NCBI GenBank assembly: GCA_963755155.1
Contig: CAVWIV010000004.1
Span: 248,001-312,000 of the forward strand
Reading direction: 5' to 3'
Length of the DNA: 64,000 nucleotides
Origin: PALSA-612 sp963755155
Lineage (GTDB): Bacteria; Actinomycetota; Thermoleophilia; Gaiellales; Gaiellaceae
The translations under genes and the position numbers were made by a program. Positions 36,598-46,666 of this stretch are shown here, piece after piece. Each line of letters starts with the position of its first letter. The stretch's first letter is position 1. Under the pieces are notes generated by a model. It ran no database searches, was not told the origin of the DNA, and worked only from the letters and a program-made list of their open reading frames with translations.

Positions 36598-37857
36598 CGC
36601 GCCGCACCGCATACCTCGTCGTGGCAGCGGTCGCGGTCGTGCCCCGCCTCGCCGTGCTCCTCCACGAGCGCGAACGACATCCTCGCCGCGTTCACCGAGA
36701 AGAGCGACCGGTTCGCGCAGGTGCTCGTCGACGACGGGACGTTCGGCTTCATTGCCGGCAGGCCGTCCGCGTTCACCCAGCCGTTGTACTCGTTCTTCCT
36801 CGCTCCGATCTACTGGATCGCGGAGCGCGAGTGGTGGACGGTCGGCTTCGCGCAGATCGCCGTCGCAGCCGCGACCGCGCTGCTGATCTATGAGACCGGG
36901 CGGCGGTTCCTCTCGCCTCGGGCGGGCCTGCTGGCCGCGGTGATCGCCACGCTGAACCCCTACCTCGTCTGGCACGACGTCCACGTCAACCGCGAGATCC
37001 TCGACCAGCTGTTGCTCGCGGCAATCGTGCTGCTCACGCTGCTCGTGAGCGAGCGCCGCGGCGGGCGCGGGACGCCCGCGCTGCTGGGAGTCGTGCTCGG
37101 CCTCGCCATCCTTGGCAACTCGCGGCTCCTCCTCCTGCCGCTGGTCGTCGGCGGCTACCTCCTCTGGCGCCGGAGGGGCTGGCAGACGGTGGGCGTGACG
37201 CTGGCGGCATGTGCGATCGCGCTGCTGCCGTGGCTCGTGCGGAACCAGGCGAGCGTCGGCTGCTTCACGATCACGACCGACTCGCGCGCGCTCTGGAAGG
37301 CGAACAACCTGGCCACGTACGACACGCTCGCCGCGGGCAAGTTCATCGACGACGTGCCCAACCTCGCCGGTGCGCCGCCGTGGCCCGAGCTCGCCGCCGA
37401 CCTGACGCTCGCCGGCACGCCGACGACAGCCGACGAGTGCGCGCAGATGCGCCTCTACCGCCGCGAGGTGCTCGACTTCTGGCGAGACCATCCGGGCGAG
37501 AAGGCGAAGCTCATGGGCCAAGCTGCGCGGATGCTCTGGGACCCGCGCTCCCTCCAGACCGAGGGGCGCTCGGAAGCGGGGACGTTCGTCGACGACGTGC
37601 GCACTTGGGTGCAGCCGCTTTACATGATTCCCCTGTATTTGCTCGCGCTCGTCGGCTTCTTCCGGATCCCGCGGCGCCTGGCCGTCCTGTTCGTCGCCCT
37701 GCTCGCCTACAACACGCTCGCCGCGCTCGTCTTCGCCGGCGCCACCCGCTACCGGGTCCCCTGGGACTTCGTACTAGCCTTCCCCGCGAGCGTTGCGCTG
37801 CTCGCCCTCTATGACCGTCTCCGATCCCAAAGCCGACCAGTACGCGCGAGCGGCTGA
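36594..37857 (+). CDS. GT39-like polytopic glycosyltransferase, one frameshift
   Basis: About 420 residues. Starts with GTG 36594 on the GTGA shared with asnB. The N-terminal span TAYLVVAAVAVVPRLAVLL is followed by an indel at about 36665-36675. The second frame has AFTEKSDRFAQVLVDDG, GRPSAFTQPLYSFFLAPIYW (typical second block of the family) and about nine spans, with the soluble loop WKANNLATYDTLAAGKFIDD. Ends at TGA 37857, overlapping the next gene by 47 bases; a lost base near the end could hide an earlier stop. Lipid-linked sugar transfer at the outer face is expected. Confidence 0.78.
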
Positions 37858-38446
37858 GGACTGGGCCGAGCAGCAGTATGCAAACACGTCTGCCTGGTTC
37901 GCCCACCGGGCAGACCTCGTCGTCTCGCTCGGCCCCAGCCTTCAGCCCGGCGAGGAGGTGCTGGAGCTAGCCTGCGGCGACGCAGCCTTGGGTGCTGTGC
38001 TGCTCTCACACGGCCTTCGCTACCGCGGAGTGGACATCACACCGGAGATGATCGACTCGGCGAAAGTGCGGCTGGGACCGCGGGCCGACGTGGAGGTCGG
38101 CGACCTGGCGGAGTACGTGCCTCCGGCGCCTGTTGCGGCAACCGCACTGTTCAGAGCGCTGTACTACGCTCCCGACCGCCGGGCGTTCTTCCGCCACGTC
38201 GCGAGCTACACCGAGCGGAAGCTCGTGTTCGACTTCAGCCCGCGGCGGTTCGCGGTGGACGAGATCGTCGGCGACCTGAAGGCGGCGGGGCTCGACCACG
38301 TGGCGCTGCGGCCGTTCTTCGTCCCCACGACGTTCAGACTGCCTCGAGCGCTCCTCGCGCCGGCGCGGATGCTCGAGCATTCAGGCCCGCTTGCTCGGCT
38401 CGTTCTCCGATTCCGGTTCACGTACATCGCGGCTGCGTGGCGCTGA
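37811..38446 (+). CDS. SAM-dependent methyltransferase
   Basis: 211 residues, ATG 37811. Motif I is VLELACGDAALGAVLL, motif II YRGVDITPEMIDSAK, then VGDLAEYVPPAPVAATALFR and the DRRAFFRHVASYTERKLVFD region. Small class I enzyme without extra domains; candidate for O- or N-methylation of a sugar. Lies between a membrane GT and a GT4 and overlaps both, so it is part of the asnB operon. Intact. Confidence 0.82.
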   Translation: MTVSDPKADQYARAAEDWAEQQYANTSAWFAHRADLVVSLGPSLQPGEEVLELACGDAALGAVLLSHGLRYRGVDITPEMIDSAKVRLGPRADVEVGDLAEYVPPAPVAATALFRALYYAPDRRAFFRHVASYTERKLVFDFSPRRFAVDEIVGDLKAAGLDHVALRPFFVPTTFRLPRALLAPARMLEHSGPLARLVLRFRFTYIAAAWR

Positions 38447-39465
38447 GAGTCACCCACGTCCACAGGATCGGCGGCATCGGCGGCTCCGAGCGCCATCTGC
38501 TGACGCTCCTGCCGGCGCTTGCCGCGAAGGGCGTGGACGTGAGGTTCGTCGGCCTCGACATGCCCGGCGCCGACCCGTTCTACGACGAGCTGGCGGTCCC
38601 GTTCGAGCGCCTGACGAGGCCGTGGCAGCTGCGAGGAGCGTTGAAGCGCGCGCAGGCGGATCTTGTCCACACGCACCTCGTGCACGCGGACGTCTACGGC
38701 GCGGTCGCGACGGGCACGCCGATCGTCTCGACGAAGCACAACCCGGACCCGTTCCGCACGGGGCCGTGGCGCTTCGCCGAACGGGTGCTGGCCCGGCGAG
38801 CGCGGCGGATCATCGCCATCAGCGAGGCCGTTCGTCGCTTCTCCGTCGATGAAGTCGGGCTGCCCGCGAACAAGATCGAGGTCATCCACTACGGACTCGA
38901 TGCGCTGCCCGAGCCGTGGGGAGAGAACCCCGAGCTGCCGATCCCGGACGGCGCGCCCCTCCTCCTCTGCGTGGCGCGCTTGGCCCCGCAGAAGGGTGTC
39001 GACGTCGCGATTCGCGCGCTGCCGTCGATCCCGGACGCGACGCTGCTCGTGCTCGGCGAGGGGCCGGAGAGAGCGACGCTCGAGGCACTCGCGCTCGAGC
39101 TAGGCGTGGCCGACCGCGTGCTCTTGCCGGGCCGCGTCGGCGACGTCGCCGCCCTCTACCGGCGCTGCAACGTCGTCGTCCACCCCGCACGGTGGGAAGG
39201 CTTCGGCCTCGCGATGCTCGAGGGGATGCTGGCTGGAAGGCCCGTAGTCGCCGCCGACGCAGGCTCGGCTCCGGAGCTCGTCGCCGACGGCATGACCGGA
39301 TTGCTCTTTCCGCCTGACGACTTCGAGGCACTCGCGCGCGACGTCACGACAGCGCTCGCCGACTGGATGTACGGCACGCTCGGGATCGGCCGCGCGCGAT
39401 CGCTGTTCTCGGTCGCACGGATGACTCACCGGACACTCGCGCTCTACGAGAGCGCCTGCTCGTAG
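38437..39465 (+). CDS. Family 4 glycosyltransferase
   Basis: 342 residues, GTG 38437, intact. VTHVHRIGGIGGSERHLLTL is the acceptor-domain start, LVHTHLVHADVYGAVATGTP a strongly conserved segment, IAISEAVRRFSVDEVGLP the linker. The donor domain has LLLCVARLAPQKGVDVAIRA and the E-x7-E motif EGFGLAMLEGM. Closely resembles the convergent GT4 at 39444-40541 (GGSERHLLTLLPALA versus SGSEAHLLSLLPRLA), suggesting related specificity. The two overlap by 22 bases at their 3' ends. Last gene of the asnB operon. Confidence 0.88.
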   Translation: MALRVTHVHRIGGIGGSERHLLTLLPALAAKGVDVRFVGLDMPGADPFYDELAVPFERLTRPWQLRGALKRAQADLVHTHLVHADVYGAVATGTPIVSTKHNPDPFRTGPWRFAERVLARRARRIIAISEAVRRFSVDEVGLPANKIEVIHYGLDALPEPWGENPELPIPDGAPLLLCVARLAPQKGVDVAIRALPSIPDATLLVLGEGPERATLEALALELGVADRVLLPGRVGDVAALYRRCNVVVHPARWEGFGLAMLEGMLAGRPVVAADAGSAPELVADGMTGLLFPPDDFEALARDVTTALADWMYGTLGIGRARSLFSVARMTHRTLALYESACS

Positions 39466-40541
39466 AGCCGCTCGGTGCGCTGGATGCAGCGCTCCTCGAG
39501 GAACTCCGTCAGCGCGCGGCGGCGACCGGCCTCGCCCATCCTCGCCGCGCGGTCGAGATCGCCGGCTACCCCCACGATCGCCCGCGCGAGCGGCGCCGAC
39601 TCGCCCGGCGCGACGAGCACGCCCGTCTCGCCGTCTGCCACGAGCTCACCGAGGCCGCCGATCGACGCGGCGATGACCGGCCGGGCGCGCTCCATCGCCT
39701 CGAGCGCCACCATGCCGAAGCCCTCGCCCATGGACGGGACGACGATCACCGCCGAGCGCTCGATCGCGTCCTGGATCGGCGACACGTAACCGAGGAAGCG
39801 CACCGCGTCGATCACGTCGAGCTCGCGCGCGAGCGCCTTCAACGCGGGCTCGAGCGGCCCGCGGCCTGCAATGTCTAGCGTCAGGCCCGGCACTTCCTGC
39901 CGCGCCTCCGCGAATGCGCGCAGCAGGACGATGTGGCCCTTGATTGGTATGAGTCGGCCGACGCAGAGGAGGCGAGGCGCAGATTCGGCATACGGCGGCG
40001 GATCGCCGCGCGGCGCGATGCCGTAGTGGACGATCTCGAAGTCGTCGGCGTCGAAGCCCTCGGCCTGCTCGAGGTACTGCGCGAGACCGCGCGAGATGGC
40101 GATATGGACATGGGCGAGGCTCGCCACCCCACGGTCGGCGAGCGCGAACGCGCGGCCCTCTCGGAACTCGTTGAAGCCGTGCTTCGTCGACACGCGGACC
40201 GGGACGCCCGCCAACGCGCCGGCGATCTGGCCGTACGCGTCCGCGTGGACAAGGTGCGTGTGGAGGATCGTTGGGCGCTCGCGGCCCACGTAGTTCACGA
40301 GCCGCATGAAGGCAGCGGGGTCGAAGTCGCGGGCGATCGGGATCGCGTCGAGCGGCACGCCTCGCGCCTCGAGAGCGCGCGCGAAGTCCCAGGCGCCCGG
40401 CTCGTTCTCGTGGAGCATGAGCATCCGGACGTCCCAGCCGCGCTCGGCCAGTCTCGGTAGGAGAGAGAGCAGGTGGGCCTCCGAGCCGGAGATGCCGGCC
40501 ACCTTCTGGAAGTGGAGGACCTTTGCGCCGTTCGTGCTCAT
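39444..40541 (-). CDS. Family 4 glycosyltransferase
   Basis: 365 residues, intact. KVLHFQKVAGISGSEAHLLS at the N-terminus, TILHTHLVHADAYGQIAGAL and VSTKHGFNEFREGRAFAL in the acceptor domain, LLCVGRLIPIKGHIVLLRAF and the E-x7-E EGFGMVALEAM in the donor domain. Similar to the opposing GT4 at 38437. Start ATG 40541 shares ATGA with the upstream GT4. Last gene of the minus-strand operon headed by the deacetylase at 43325. Confidence 0.88.
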   Translation of the reverse strand: MSTNGAKVLHFQKVAGISGSEAHLLSLLPRLAERGWDVRMLMLHENEPGAWDFARALEARGVPLDAIPIARDFDPAAFMRLVNYVGRERPTILHTHLVHADAYGQIAGALAGVPVRVSTKHGFNEFREGRAFALADRGVASLAHVHIAISRGLAQYLEQAEGFDADDFEIVHYGIAPRGDPPPYAESAPRLLCVGRLIPIKGHIVLLRAFAEARQEVPGLTLDIAGRGPLEPALKALARELDVIDAVRFLGYVSPIQDAIERSAVIVVPSMGEGFGMVALEAMERARPVIAASIGGLGELVADGETGVLVAPGESAPLARAIVGVAGDLDRAARMGEAGRRRALTEFLEERCIQRTERLYEQALS

Positions 40542-41574
40542 CGCTGCGCCACCTCGAGTACTTGCTCGGCCCAGTGTTGCACCGAGTGGCCTGCCGCCAC
40601 ACGCTCGCGCAGCACGCGGCCGATCGAGGCGCGCTGCGCCGGCGTCATCATCGACAGCCGCTCGATGCGCGCCGCCAGCTGCTCCGGGTCGTCGCGGTCG
40701 AACTGCAGCGGCACGAGCAGCCCGTCGAGCAGCTCGTCGAAGACGGGGTTCGACGCGATGACCGGCAGGCAGCTCGCCCCCGCCTCGTAGACGATCTTGT
40801 CGGGCGCGCCCGCCTCCATGTTGTTGACAAGGCAGTCTGCGCGGTCGAACACGGCCGGCACCTCGGAGCGCAGCACGGCGCGTCGAGCCTGACGCGCTTC
40901 TCGAGGCCGAGCTCTGCGACTAGGCGGTCCAGATCCCCCTTGTGGTCGCGCTCGGCGGCTGAGAGCGCGGGCCCGACCACCTCCAGCCGCACGTCGTCGA
41001 GCGACGCGATCGCGCGGACGATCGTTTCGAGTCCCTTGGCGCGGGAGTAGCGGCCGAGCGACGCGACGCGAAAGTCGTTCGCCCGCTGGCCCTCCGCGCG
41101 GCACGGGAACTCGTCGAGGTCGATGCCGTGCCCGATGGCGACGACCTTCGGCGAGTCGATGGGGAACGAGCGCCGGTCGACGGAGACGACCGCAGTAGAC
41201 GCTTTCTCCGCGGCTTCGAGCGTCCGCGTGCGCTTCCAGTGCGTGAACCAGAGCAGGAGCGGCACGCCGAGCGGCCGCGCGAGCGGCGCCGCGAGCACCG
41301 CGTAGATGGGGCACATGTGGGCGACGATGGCGACCGGCTTCGGCCGGAGCTCCTTCGTCAGCGCGGCCTCGAAGCGCAGGCCGCGCCCGGCCTTCGTGCG
41401 CGAGGCGAAGCTCAAGCTGCGGCAGTTGTCCGGCAGCGTGCCGGGGAGCACACGGTCGGCAAGCACGACGACCTCGTCGACGAGCCCCGCGAGCGCGCGG
41501 ATCTTCGGCACCGTGGCCGCGAGCGCCGGATGCCCCGGATCCACCTGCTGCGTGATGAAGATCAGCCGTCTCAC
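40538..41574 (-). CDS. Family 4 glycosyltransferase, one frameshift
   Basis: About 345 residues. GTG 41574 starts RRLIFITQQVDPGHPALAAT; VAHMCPIYAVLAAPLARPLG and PLLLWFTHWKRTRTLEAAEK follow, then VASLGRYSRAKGLETIVRAI. An indel at about 40879-40883 leads to AVLRSEVPAVFDRADCLVNN and GAPDKIVYEAGASCLPVIAS, where the usual E-x7-E is reduced to one Glu. The C-terminus ends in HWAEQVLEVAQR. The one-base overlap of GTG with the upstream TAG shows coupling to the GNAT gene. Confidence 0.8.
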
Positions 41575-42435
41575 TAGAAGAAGTCCGTGTCGCCGAGGGT
41601 GACTCGCCAGGCGCGCGGATCAGTGTTCAGATTCCCCGCCAGCGCCTTGCCCATGAAGTTCAGCGTCTGCGGCGTCGGCAGGAAGCCGGCGCGCACGTAG
41701 GCGCCACGTTGCTCGGGAGCGGGCAGAGCGAACTGGAGCCGCGCCTGGGCCAGGCCTCGCGCCTCGCGCAAGAGCGCCGATGGTCCGACGTGGTCGGCGA
41801 CCACCGAGATGTTCCGACCCTTGTGCCGCTTCGCGGGCCAGACGACGGTGTAGCCCAGATCGCTCGCGACCATCTCGTAGCCTCGCGGCGAGTCGACGTA
41901 CCGCCACTTCAAGAACGCCTCGTCGCGGATCACGTGATTAGGCCAGTCGGCCGCAGCATCGGTACCGACGGGCCGCCCATCGCGCGACGAGCTCCCCCAC
42001 GTTGGCCGAGCCCAGACGCGGAGCTTTCCGATCGGCGTCCAGCCGAGCGGGCCTAGGAAGAACGGAGCCGTCGGGGCACTCGCGAAGGCGAGCACGCAGG
42101 CGACTCCGCGTTCGGCCGCCTCTCGCTCGTGCTTTCGCTCCAGCTCGACGAAGATGCCGCGTCCTCGCGCGGAGGGATCCGTCACGGCATGCACAGAGGC
42201 GCTCGCTACTGCCTCCTCGCCCTCTAACACAACGCGATAGAGCGAGTGCCCCGCTACACCGACGACGCGTCCATCAAGCGCCGCCACCGAGCGCAGCGAG
42301 CCGGCCGGGTTGCCGTCGAACCACCAGTCGAACTCGTCGGGCGACAGCGCGTCCTCGCCCCAGGCCTCGCCGCAGCAGCCGCAGGTAGTCGTCGCGGTGC
42401 TCCGGCCCGTACGAGACGAGCTCGAAGTCCGTCAC
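41574..42435 (-). CDS. GNAT family acetyltransferase, one frameshift
   Basis: About 287 residues. GTG 42435 begins VTDFELVSYGPEHRDDYLRL; an indel at about 42380 leads to EAWGEDALSPDEFDWWFDGN and RVVGVAGHSLYRVVL. SASVHAVTDPSARGRGIFVE holds the acetyl-CoA loop (R-G-R-G-I), and a second GNAT-like half follows with WRYVDSPRGYEMVASDLGYT. Two-lobed GNATs of this length occur in glycan loci as sugar N-acyltransferases. Coupled by GTGA to the upstream deacetylase, an attractive deacetylate/reacylate pair, though this is inference. Confidence 0.78.
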
Positions 42436-43325
42436 TTGGACGACGTGCCGAGCGCGGCGTTGAACCACCGCCGCGCGTGCGTGCCGGCGACGGTGTCCTT
42501 GACCCCGATGAGGTCGCAGGCGCCGGCGAGCACGAGCTCGAACGTTCGCGCCGGGAACGGCTCGACGTTGTAGCGCTGGAGCTGGAGCGGATCCGTCTGC
42601 GGCCCGTTCGCGCCCGAGATCGACGTGAAGGCGACCTCGTAGCCGGCCTGCTTGAGCAGGCTCAGGTGGACGAGCCGGTAGTGCGCCTCGGAGCCCTTCA
42701 CGTACGCGAACGCGCGCACGGGCCGTCCGAGGGCCTCCTCCAGCCGCAGCTTCGAGAGGGTGATCTCGCGCGCGGCCTCGTCGACCTCGAGATCGGCGAG
42801 GGGCCGGTGCCCGATGCCGTGCGACTCGACGCGCACGCCGCTGGCGTCCAGGTCTGCTAGATCCGACCACTGGAGCGTCCGGTTGAGGATGCCGCGGCTC
42901 GCCAGGTGCTCGTCGTGCGGCAGGGGCCGCGAGCCGTCGAGGTAGCCGATGGGGACGAACAGCACTGCCGGGTAGCCGTACTTCTCGAGCACCGGCACCG
43001 CGTTCTCGAGGTTGTCGCGGTAGCCGTCGTCGAACGTGATCAGCACGGCGCCGTCCGGCAGCGCCACGCCGTCCACGTAGTACGCGAGCACGTCGTCGAG
43101 CGAGACCGGCGCGTAGCCGAGCTCGCCGAGCTGCGCGAGCTGCTCGTCGAAGAGCGAGACGGGCACGGTGACCGAGTTCTCGGGCTCGTCGTTGATCTTG
43201 TGGTACATGAGGACGCGCAGCGTGCGGCCGTCCCCACCGTTCGCGGCGCCGACGCCGGTCGCCGCCTCGCCGAGCGTGCGGTAGACGCCGTTCTTCAGCC
43301 GCTGCTTGAGCTCGTCTGCTCTCAC
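42432..43325 (-). CDS. Polysaccharide deacetylase (CE4/NodB)
   Basis: 297 residues, intact. The NodB core is visible in order: RVLMYHKINDEP, motif 1 ITFDDGYRDN (catalytic Asp pair), motif 2 ESHGIGHRPL (metal-binding H-x3-H), and a C-terminal FAYVKGSEAHYRLVHLSLLK. No signal peptide, so it may act on cytoplasmic lipid-linked sugar. Removes N- or O-acetyl groups using a divalent metal. GTG 43325 sits exactly six bases after a TAAACT -10, so it begins its own leaderless operon (deacetylase-GNAT-GT4-GT4). Confidence 0.88.
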   Translation of the reverse strand: MRADELKQRLKNGVYRTLGEAATGVGAANGGDGRTLRVLMYHKINDEPENSVTVPVSLFDEQLAQLGELGYAPVSLDDVLAYYVDGVALPDGAVLITFDDGYRDNLENAVPVLEKYGYPAVLFVPIGYLDGSRPLPHDEHLASRGILNRTLQWSDLADLDASGVRVESHGIGHRPLADLEVDEAAREITLSKLRLEEALGRPVRAFAYVKGSEAHYRLVHLSLLKQAGYEVAFTSISGANGPQTDPLQLQRYNVEPFPARTFELVLAGACDLIGVKDTVAGTHARRWFNAALGTSSK

Positions 43326-43329
43326 GAGA

Positions 43330-44443
43330 TCAGTTTAGAGCGGCGTCCACGAGCTCCTTCGTGCGTGCCGCGAACTCGTCGGCGGTCTGGTGCCAGTCCG
43401 CAAAGCGCACCGAGGCAGCCGCGCCGAGCCGCTCTGCGACGTCACGCTGTGAGAGCACGGTGGTGAGCGCGCCTGCGAGCCCGACGGTGTCCTCCGGATC
43501 GACGAGCAGCCCCTGGACCCCGTCGTCGACGAGATCGAGCACGCCTCCCGCACGGCTCGCGACGACGCCTCGGCCGCGGGCGAAGGCCTCGATGACGACG
43601 CGGCCGAGACCCTCGTGCCGCGACGGCAGCACGAGCAGCGTCGCGTCGTCGAGCGCGGCGGACACGCCTTCCGGCGGCAGCTCGGCGATCAGCTCGACCG
43701 CCAGGCAGCTCCGCGGCAAGCTTCTCCACCTCGCCGCGCATGGGCCCTTTGCCGACGATGACGAGCCGAGCCTCCGGCAGACGATCCGCGACGCGCCGCC
43801 AGGCGGCGACGAGCCCATCGACGTTCTTGTAGCGCTCGAGCACGCCCACGAACAGCGCGGTGGGCGTCTCGGGCAACGGCCGCACGGGACGCTCGGTGAA
43901 CACCGAGAGATCGGTGTACGTAGGAAAGACGGCCTCTGGCAGCTCGCCGCGCTCGGCCTGCACGAGCGTCGCGGTGTAGAGCGAAAGCGCACGCACGGCG
44001 TCGGCGTGGCGGACGCCGTAGCGGTCGAGTCGGTCGACGAGCGGCGACAGCAGGCGCCGCCTATTTGTCCCGTATAGACGTGTCGAGTGGCGCCAGTCGC
44101 CGTGCACCTCGCAGATCACCTTCGCGCGCGGGCCGCCGGCGAGTCGTCGGCCGAGCATGACGAGCGTCGCGGTGCGCGGGTCCTCGGCGACGATCGCCTC
44201 TGGCCGGAAGCGCCGGATCGCCCGGCGAACGCGGAAGGGAAGCCGCGCGTAGAACGCGAAGCCGTCAGCAGCCGCCGACCGCCGGATCAGCTCGAACCGG
44301 CCGCGCGAGCGCGTCCCGTCCGCAGCGCTCGCGAGCACGCGGTAGTCGAGCACGTCGCCGACCGCGTCCCACTTCCGCTCGAGCCACGAGGGCAGCGGCA
44401 GCCGGTAGCGCGTGCGGCCGACGAAGAGCACGCGCGTCTTCAT
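43330..44443 (-). CDS. Family 4 glycosyltransferase, one frameshift (tandem paralog of the next gene)
   Basis: About 370 residues over 1114 bases. ATG 44443 begins MKTRVLFVGRTRYRLPLPSW; EVHGDWRHSTRLYGTNRRRL and LSLYTATLVQAERGELPEAV follow, then ALFVGVLERYKNVDGLVAAW. An indel near 43700-43715 leads to VELIAELPPEGVSAALDDAT, VLPSRHEGLGRVVIEAFARG and GGVLDLVDDGVQGLLVDPED. The gene upstream has the same length and the same block order, so the two are tandem duplicates that have diverged. Shares ATGA with it. Sugar unknown. Confidence 0.82.
43332..43337 (-). promoter_or_regulatory. -10 box of the deacetylase operon, leaderless
   Basis: TAAACT followed by GATCTC and GTG 43325. The final T begins the TGA stop of the upstream GT4, the same fused arrangement as at 34030 and 63193. 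Confidence 0.6.
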
Positions 44444-45553
44444 CGCGCTGACACCGCTCGCTCGACGAGCGCCGACGTCCGCTCGGCGAACTCCTCGGGC
44501 GTGAACAGGAACGCGTTCGCGCGCTCTCGCGCGGCGTGGCCCATCCGCTCCGCTTCGGCCCGGTCGCCGAGCAGCCGGACTACGGCGTCTGCGATGCCGT
44601 TCACGTCGTCAGGATCGACCAGCAGGCCGCTGACGCCGTCCTCGACGAGGTCCGGGACGCCGCCGACGCGCCCGCCGACGACCGCGCGGCCGCGGCAGAA
44701 CGCCTCGAGCACGATGCGCGGCGTGCCCTCGGCACGGGACGGCAGCAGCAGGAGCCACGCGTCGTCGAGCGCTCGCGCGATCTCGTCCCCCGACACCGCG
44801 CGCGTCCAGGACACGCGGTCGGGGAACTCCGCGACGAGGCCCTCCGCGACGTCGCGGCGGTGGCCGTCGCCGATCAGCCGCAGAGTGGCCGTCGGGCACC
44901 CGCTCGGCGACGAGCCGCCAGGCGGCGGCGAGGTTCTCGACGTTCTTGTACTGCTCGAGCACGCCGACGAAGAGCGCGTGCGGCTCCGCCGGCAGCTCGG
45001 CGGGCGGCGTCTCGACGAAGGGCTCGATGTCGGTGAAGGCGATGAACGCAGCGGCCGGTTCCACTCCCGCGTCGCGCGCCAGACCGGTCGTGTACTCGGA
45101 GAGCGTCCGGACGGCGTCCGCTCGCCGCAGCGCCCACGGAGCGACGCGGTCGGTGACGGGAGCCAGAGCGCGGCGGAGCGGCGAGCCGTAGAGCCGCGGG
45201 AACGTGCGCCAGTCGCCGTGCAGCTCGACGATGAGCGCGGTCTGCGAGCGCGCAAGCCCACGCCCGGCGAGCACCGCGAGCGCCTCGAACGGGCTCTGGG
45301 CCGTCACCGCGTCCGGCCGGAAGCGCCGCAGCTCGCGTGCGACGCGAAACGGCAGCGCGCCGTAGAACGCCGCTCCGTCCAGCACCGGCAGCCGCCGCCA
45401 GAGGCTGAACGTGCCGTCGCCGCGCGAGCCGTCCGCCGACGACGCGACCACGCGCACGTCGAGGGCGCTGCGGAGCGCCGAGAACTTCCGCTCGAGGCTG
45501 TCCGACAGCGGCAGCCGATAACGCGTGCGCCCGACCATGAGCAGCTTCCTCAT
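44440..45553 (-). CDS. Family 4 glycosyltransferase, one frameshift (tandem paralog)
   Basis: About 370 residues over 1114 bases. ATG 45553 begins MRKLLMVGRTRYRLPLSDSL; VELHGDWRTFPRLYGSPLRR, LSEYTTGLARDAGVEPAAAF and ALFVGVLEQYKNVENLAAAW follow. An indel at about 44888 leads to LRLIGDGHRRDVAEGLVAEF, LPSRAEGTPRIVLEAFCRG and GGVPDLVEDGVSGLLVDPDD. Block by block it matches the next gene downstream. Its stop and start overlaps (ATGA on both sides) place it in the Wzx-GT4-GT4-GT4 operon. Confidence 0.82.
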
Positions 45554-46666
45554 CGCGCCGCCTCCGCGAGCACGGCCTCGATGCGCGCGAGCATCTCCGC
45601 CGACCCGTACCCGGCCACCGAGGGCGCGGCGGCGGCGGCGAGCCGCTCGCGAAGGCCGGGCTCGCCGTAGAAGCGCTCGATCGCCGCAGCCAGCGCGCCG
45701 GCGTCGCCTGGCGGCACGAGCAGCCCGTTCTCGCCGTCCTTCACGACCTCGGGCACCCCGCCGACCGCGGTCGCGATCACGGGCGTGCCGACGGCGAGCG
45801 ACTCGACGACGGTGTGCGGGAAGTTCTCCCACGTCGACGACAGGAGGCTCGCGTCCGCGGCGCGGAAGAGGCGCAGCACGTCCTCGCGCGGCAGCGGGCC
45901 GAGGAAGCGGACGCGCTCGCCTGCGAGCCGCTCCATCTCCTCCTGCTCCGGCCCCTCCCCGGCAACCAGCAGTCGAACGCCTGCCACACGCGAGACCGCC
46001 TCCATACCGACCTCGAGCGACTTCTGGCGGCTGATGCGCCCGGCGAACGCGAGCGTCGGGCCGTCGATGTCGAGCGCGGCGCGGGCTTCGTCGCGCGTCG
46101 GCAACTGCGGCAGGTCGGGAGCCGGGTTCGGAACCACGAGCGCCCGCTCCGGCGGCACGCCCCAGGCCACGGCCATCTCGCGGAGATATGCGCTCGGGCA
46201 GATGACGCGTGTCGCCCGCCGCAGAGCGGCGTCCCGCGCCCGGCGAAGCGCCCCGACGCGGACATCGCCGTCCACGTCCTGGAACGCATCCATGTCACCG
46301 TCGAAGAACCCGAAGCGGCGTGCCCGCTCGTAGGCAGCGTCGGTGGTGAGCTTGACCACGAGCGGCCGGCGCGCGAGCGACGTCCCGACCGCCGCGCGGT
46401 GGATCATCGTCGTGGCGTAGACGACGTCGGCGCCCGCCGCGCGGGATCTGATCTTCTCGACGACGGCCAGCTGCCTGGCCGCGACCGACATCCCTCGCGA
46501 CACCCAGTCCACGCGGTAGCGCTCGGGCGAGGGCGGACCGTCCGCCGTGGTCACGACCGCCACCTCGTGACCGCTCGACGAGCAGATGCTCGGCGAGCTC
46601 CGGCGCATGGCTCGCGGGGCCGCCGACGTCCGGCGGCCAGATCCCGGTCACGATCAGCACCCTCAT
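45550..46666 (-). CDS. Family 4 glycosyltransferase, one frameshift
   Basis: About 372 residues. ATG 46666 begins MRVLIVTGIWPPDVGGPASH and APELAEHLL; an indel at about 46578 leads to GHEVAVVTTADGPPSPERYR. IYATTM-type segment VVYATTMIHRAAVGTSLARR and VVKLTTDAAYERARRFGFF follow. The donor domain has LAFAGRISRQKSLEVGMEAV, ENFPHTVVESLAVGTPVIAT and GGVPEVVKDGENGLLVPPGD. Directly follows the flippase gene (ATGA overlap). Cytoplasmic assembly of the repeat unit is likely. Confidence 0.84.

Noticed and set aside
42432..43325. Possible extracellular peptidoglycan deacetylase.
   Set aside because: No signal peptide or membrane anchor is visible, and it is coupled to cytoplasmic GNAT and GT4 genes, so a role in glycan assembly is preferred.
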